From a virus: 39,548 nucleotides of DNA. Shown piece after piece: positions 37,215 through 39,548 of the stretch. A program made the position numbers and the translations under genes. Below the pieces are notes generated by a model. It was not told where the DNA came from, did not search any database, and saw only the letters and a list, made by a program, of their open reading frames with translations. The stretch spans positions 1 to 39,548 of IMG/VR virus record IMGVR_UViG_3300022751_000010, one strand, 5' to 3'. Within the stretch, counting starts at the first letter, position 1. Every line of letters begins with the position of its first letter.

Positions 37215-37915
37215 TAAAACTGGCGGTTATTTAAAAGATATTGCACAAACTCATTCCTTAGTTTTACTGCTGGTTCAAGACGTTCTTTAATAAGACTAAT
37301 CATAGCTTCATCACGATCAACAATAATCTCATGCCACATTTCCTGATCCTTAAAAACTATGTAATTAAAGAAATGGCAACGCTGTGAGTTAGATGCAAGC
37401 ATTTGCATTTGCATTTGCCACACATATTCTTTATCTATAGCTTCAAAGCCTTTAGCAACCAGCCTGAAAAACTTTTTAGAACGAGGGCATTTTGTTTCTT
37501 CGCAGGCATCATGGCCAACTATAGCATCAGGACTGGCACCAGCATCATCGGTATATGGGAAAAAGAATGACTCTTTTACTTCAATCCCCTCTTTTGATTT
37601 AAGTTCTTTAAATTTAGCAAAGGCTTTAGGTTCTAACTCAATACCGCGCTTCATATCCCATGAAGTGAAATCTTCTTCTTCATCAATGCCAAAAACAATT
37701 TCAACAGCTTTTTCAAAGCAGTAGGTAGTTCCGGTTTCTCCAAGACCTTTAACCCCCATGAGTTTATGAATTTCTGAAGCTGTAAACCGGCCCCGGCGCA
37801 TTTCATACCACTCTTTACTACGTTGTTCGTCAGCTGCAATAGTCTTTGACATTTTAGCAAGGGCGGCTTCATGCTCCGCCCTTAGCTGTGCTATAGTTTC
37901 GCTACTCAGTTCCAT
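37214..37915 (-). CDS. YqaJ-type viral exonuclease
   Basis: This 233-aa protein has the lambda-exonuclease/YqaJ core: EWYEMRRGRFTASEI (36-49), Glu93/Glu95 in GIELEP, Asp130 in GASPDAIV, and the Glu140-Thr-Lys142 motif in CEETKCP, then EYVWQMQMQML. It would chew one strand of double-stranded ends and feed single strands to an annealing protein. No RecT/Beta/Erf sequence is recognised nearby; the adjacent OB-fold genes are candidate partners. Overlaps the 142-aa gene by 14 bp. Confidence 0.88.
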   Translation of the reverse strand: MELSSETIAQLRAEHEAALAKMSKTIAADEQRSKEWYEMRRGRFTASEIHKLMGVKGLGETGTTYCFEKAVEIVFGIDEEEDFTSWDMKRGIELEPKAFAKFKELKSKEGIEVKESFFFPYTDDAGASPDAIVGHDACEETKCPRSKKFFRLVAKGFEAIDKEYVWQMQMQMLASNSQRCHFFNYIVFKDQEMWHEIIVDRDEAMISLIKERLEPAVKLRNEFVQYLLNNRQF

Positions 37916-38330
37916 TTAGAATGTTTACCTCAAGATCAATTACTTCAAACGTAGGTATGTTGTTGCCGTTTGTTTTTACAGAACCAGTACATGTGATTTC
38001 TACACCCTGACCAAAAGGCACCTGGCTCAATGCCTGAATTAAAATAGTTTGCGCACATACAAATGTTTTATCTCCATTTGATAATTTTGCAATGTAAAAG
38101 GTATTGCCTTTGTCATCCGGTGCTTCTTTTAATCCTAAGAAGAAACATCTTTCCGGTTGGTCTACCATTGCAAACCACTCTTCTTTTGTGCGATACTTCA
38201 TTGTAAGCTCACGGCCTTTTTTAGCTTCCTTAAGCTTTGCTATGGCATTTGTAGAGGGCATTAGGAATGTAACTTCACCGCCTTTAGGATAAAGATTTGA
38301 TTTGTTTTCTGTGTTTGTTGTAGCTTCCAT
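37902..38330 (-). CDS. OB-fold-like protein, candidate ssDNA-binding or annealing partner, 142 aa
   Basis: The C-terminal two thirds (CFFLGLKEAPDDKGNTFYIA, SNGDKTFVCAQTILIQ, FGQGVEITCTGSVKTNGNN, FEVIDLEVNI) show the alternating strands of an OB barrel. It is directly upstream of and coupled to the exonuclease, where recT- or ssb-like genes usually sit. Neither the RecT nor the classic SSB motif is visible, so the partner role is inference. Confidence 0.6.
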   Translation of the reverse strand: MEATTNTENKSNLYPKGGEVTFLMPSTNAIAKLKEAKKGRELTMKYRTKEEWFAMVDQPERCFFLGLKEAPDDKGNTFYIAKLSNGDKTFVCAQTILIQALSQVPFGQGVEITCTGSVKTNGNNIPTFEVIDLEVNILNGTE

Positions 38331-38333
38331 AAC

Positions 38334-38558
38334 TTATTGTTTACGTTTTAAAAATTCAGGCTTTGTGCCCCTTGTGTTAGTGATAATCATGTGGTCATAC
38401 TTAGCCAGTTTATCGGCTTTAGTTTCTCGTTTAGATATAGCGGGAGCATTGCCCCCGGCTATACCAAGGCTTTGAAATATCTCCATTGCCTGATTTAAAT
38501 GTCCCCGCAGACATTCATATGTTTCTAATGGGATGGTTATAGTTTTAGGCTGTGACAT
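38334..38558 (-). CDS. Hypothetical protein, 74 aa
   Basis: Starts MSQPKTITIPLETYECLRGH and contains an amphipathic helix (LNQAMEIFQSLGIAGG) and a basic C-terminus (RGTKPEFLKRKQ). The N-terminal strand-helix layout recalls ribbon-helix-helix or small adaptor proteins, but no family is secure. Overlaps the HTH gene by 14 bp. Confidence 0.62.
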   Translation of the reverse strand: MSQPKTITIPLETYECLRGHLNQAMEIFQSLGIAGGNAPAISKRETKADKLAKYDHMIITNTRGTKPEFLKRKQ

Positions 38559-38751
38559 TGCGTGAATGAATTTCTGCTTTGAGCATTTCCAGTACGCGAG
38601 GTTGTTTGTCTACAGGAATAGCCCAAAATGAGCCAAACCAACTATTGCGCACAGTTGTTGGTGCTATACCAAATTCAGTAGCTACTTCTTCAATGAAGAT
38701 GTTTTTACCACCTTTGAAGCTTTTGTAAAGCGATTTTATTTCGTCTTTCAT
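38545..38751 (-). CDS. Small HTH protein, candidate Cro-like regulator, 68 aa
   Basis: Contains IFIEEVATEFGIAPTTVRNS, a clean helix-turn-helix (about 19-38), with a short N-terminal helix and a C-terminal helical tail. It is an early leftward gene and the best small DNA-binding candidate in the early operon, so a Cro-like role in the switch is possible. Its target is not known. Confidence 0.62.
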   Translation of the reverse strand: MKDEIKSLYKSFKGGKNIFIEEVATEFGIAPTTVRNSWFGSFWAIPVDKQPRVLEMLKAEIHSRNVTA

Positions 38752-38762
38752 TATTTGGGGGT

Positions 38763-38966
38763 TTAAAGGTTATTTCTGTTTTTCCAAAGCCATTTGTAAA
38801 GCAGGACACCTATTATTACTAAGGCTATTGCAAATAGCACTAAGGCTTTTATTATTTTTATCTGGGTTAAACCGCCACCGTACATTATCAATCCTATAGC
38901 GGTAAATCCAAGCAGAACCATTATTAATACCGTAAGGTCTACTACTCTGTTTTTGTTGCTGTACAT
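38763..38966 (-). CDS. Small two-helix membrane protein, 67 aa
   Basis: Two hydrophobic segments (about 9-28, LTVLIMVLLGFTAIGLIMYG, and about 38-57) are joined by a short turn with Lys, and the end KWLWKNRNNL is basic. An early membrane protein could modify the host envelope, for example to block superinfection. No family recognised. It lies 2 bp after the zinc-finger gene. Confidence 0.65.
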   Translation of the reverse strand: MYSNKNRVVDLTVLIMVLLGFTAIGLIMYGGGLTQIKIIKALVLFAIALVIIGVLLYKWLWKNRNNL

Positions 38967-38968
38967 GG

Positions 38969-39445
38969 CTAATTTTTTATTCTTTTATTAATAAAGTTTT
39001 CCCGAACCCTGATAAGCATGTTGTCTTTAGCTTTCTCAACAATATATTTAGCTCGCATCCTAAATGACCACCCAACTACAAGCCTTAAGGTTCGCTCCTG
39101 AAACATTGCTATATGAGTAACTTCAGGCGGTATTTTTAAATAAATAGAAAGGTTATCATACGCTTCATCCCGTGTCATAATCCCATCTTGAAAAAGCTTG
39201 TCAAAATGCTTATGAGCATAATTCCTATATTTTCTTAGCTGAAGATTTGCAAGCCTGCCCATTGGTGTGTGATCTTCCCATGAACCAACATAAGAGTCAC
39301 ATGCAGGAAACATAACACAGGCATAAATAGGTCTGTTTTTGTAAGTCTTGCCGTAAACTTCCTTTTCAGTAATAATTTTAGTTTCAGAACTGCAGTATGG
39401 GCAAATCTCAGCATTCAGTATTTTTTGTTGTAATGGTGTTAGCAT
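38969..39445 (-). CDS. DUF3268 zinc-finger protein
   Basis: This 158-aa protein has the DUF3268 signature: ICPYCSSET with Cys15 and Cys18, then YACVMFPACDSYVGSW with Cys43 and Cys49, followed by PMGRLANLQLRKYRNYAHKH and a helical C-terminal half. The family is found in phages and prophages; its function is unknown. The start lies in the terminal overlap (position 24 on the left end), so the full upstream context is read at 25-160. Confidence 0.85.
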   Translation of the reverse strand: MLTPLQQKILNAEICPYCSSETKIITEKEVYGKTYKNRPIYACVMFPACDSYVGSWEDHTPMGRLANLQLRKYRNYAHKHFDKLFQDGIMTRDEAYDNLSIYLKIPPEVTHIAMFQERTLRLVVGWSFRMRAKYIVEKAKDNMLIRVRENFINKRIKN

Positions 39446-39548
39446 AGCTTAGTTATTACATATTTCAAAAATGTGTATTAACTTATCTTCTTTAAAAGCC
39501 AATGATGCTAATGGCTTTCTTTCATACAGCCTTTTGGCAGGGATGAAA
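39422..39548. repeat. Terminal overlap, right copy
   Basis: Identical to bases 1-127; see the left copy. It contains the first 24 bases of the DUF3268 gene and part of the 42-aa frame. Confidence 0.93.

Overview
The window reads as one complete temperate tailed-phage genome, closed into a circle. Bases 1-127 are repeated exactly at 39422-39548, so the unit length is about 39,421 bp and the ends are an assembly overlap. The host is very probably a member of the Bacteroidota, most likely Flavobacteriia. The DNA is AT-rich. The clearest promoters match the Bacteroidota pattern (TTG, about 19 bp, TAnnTTTG). The one lipoprotein has a Cys-Ser-Asp-Asp-Asp surface-export signal. Several proteins belong to phage families common in that phylum.

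Layout. A short rightward lysogeny module (812-3460) holds a LexA/CI-type self-cleaving repressor, a surface lipoprotein, an attachment site copying the 3' end of a tmRNA/tRNA gene, and a tyrosine integrase. Almost everything else is on the minus strand. A leftward early promoter (710-740), overlapped by repressor operators, fires through 670-28 and across the circle junction into 39445 and downwards. This early unit carries small unknown genes, recombination genes (YqaJ-type exonuclease, OB-fold proteins, NinG), a replication block (initiator-like gene with internal iterons, a partner gene, a beta sliding clamp), and a DNA-modification block (helicase-methyltransferase fusion, C5 cytosine methyltransferase with a long nested frame, NdpA-like and DUF3850 proteins). 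It appears to end at an intrinsic terminator at 26137-26164.

A second strong leftward promoter (25753-25782) opens a late unit of about 21 kb. Its transcript begins with a structured RNA closed by a perfect 15-bp stem (25566-25700). It then carries a PD-(D/E)XK-like nuclease, small genes, terminase, tail genes and tape measure, then the Clp-type protease/scaffold, capsid, portal, connector, fibre, holin, M15 endolysin and a spanin-like protein. It ends at two tandem perfect hairpins (4140-4207). Placing tail genes between terminase and head genes is unusual. By the tape-measure rule, the 981-residue protein predicts a siphovirus with a tail near 150 nm.

Extras outside the lytic programme are the repressor-linked lipoprotein, a rightward one-gene moron (13343-13651) with its own promoter inside the structural operon, and a probable small RNA (about 3848-3954) in a hairpin-rich gene-free stretch between integrase and lysis genes. 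The observations I would check first are the structured late leader, the small RNA, the nested methyltransferase frame, and a possible sliding-clamp network: four products carry QxxLF clamp-binding motifs beside a phage clamp, yet no polymerase gene is seen. Many small genes remain unassigned. Functions below come from motif reading, not database searches.
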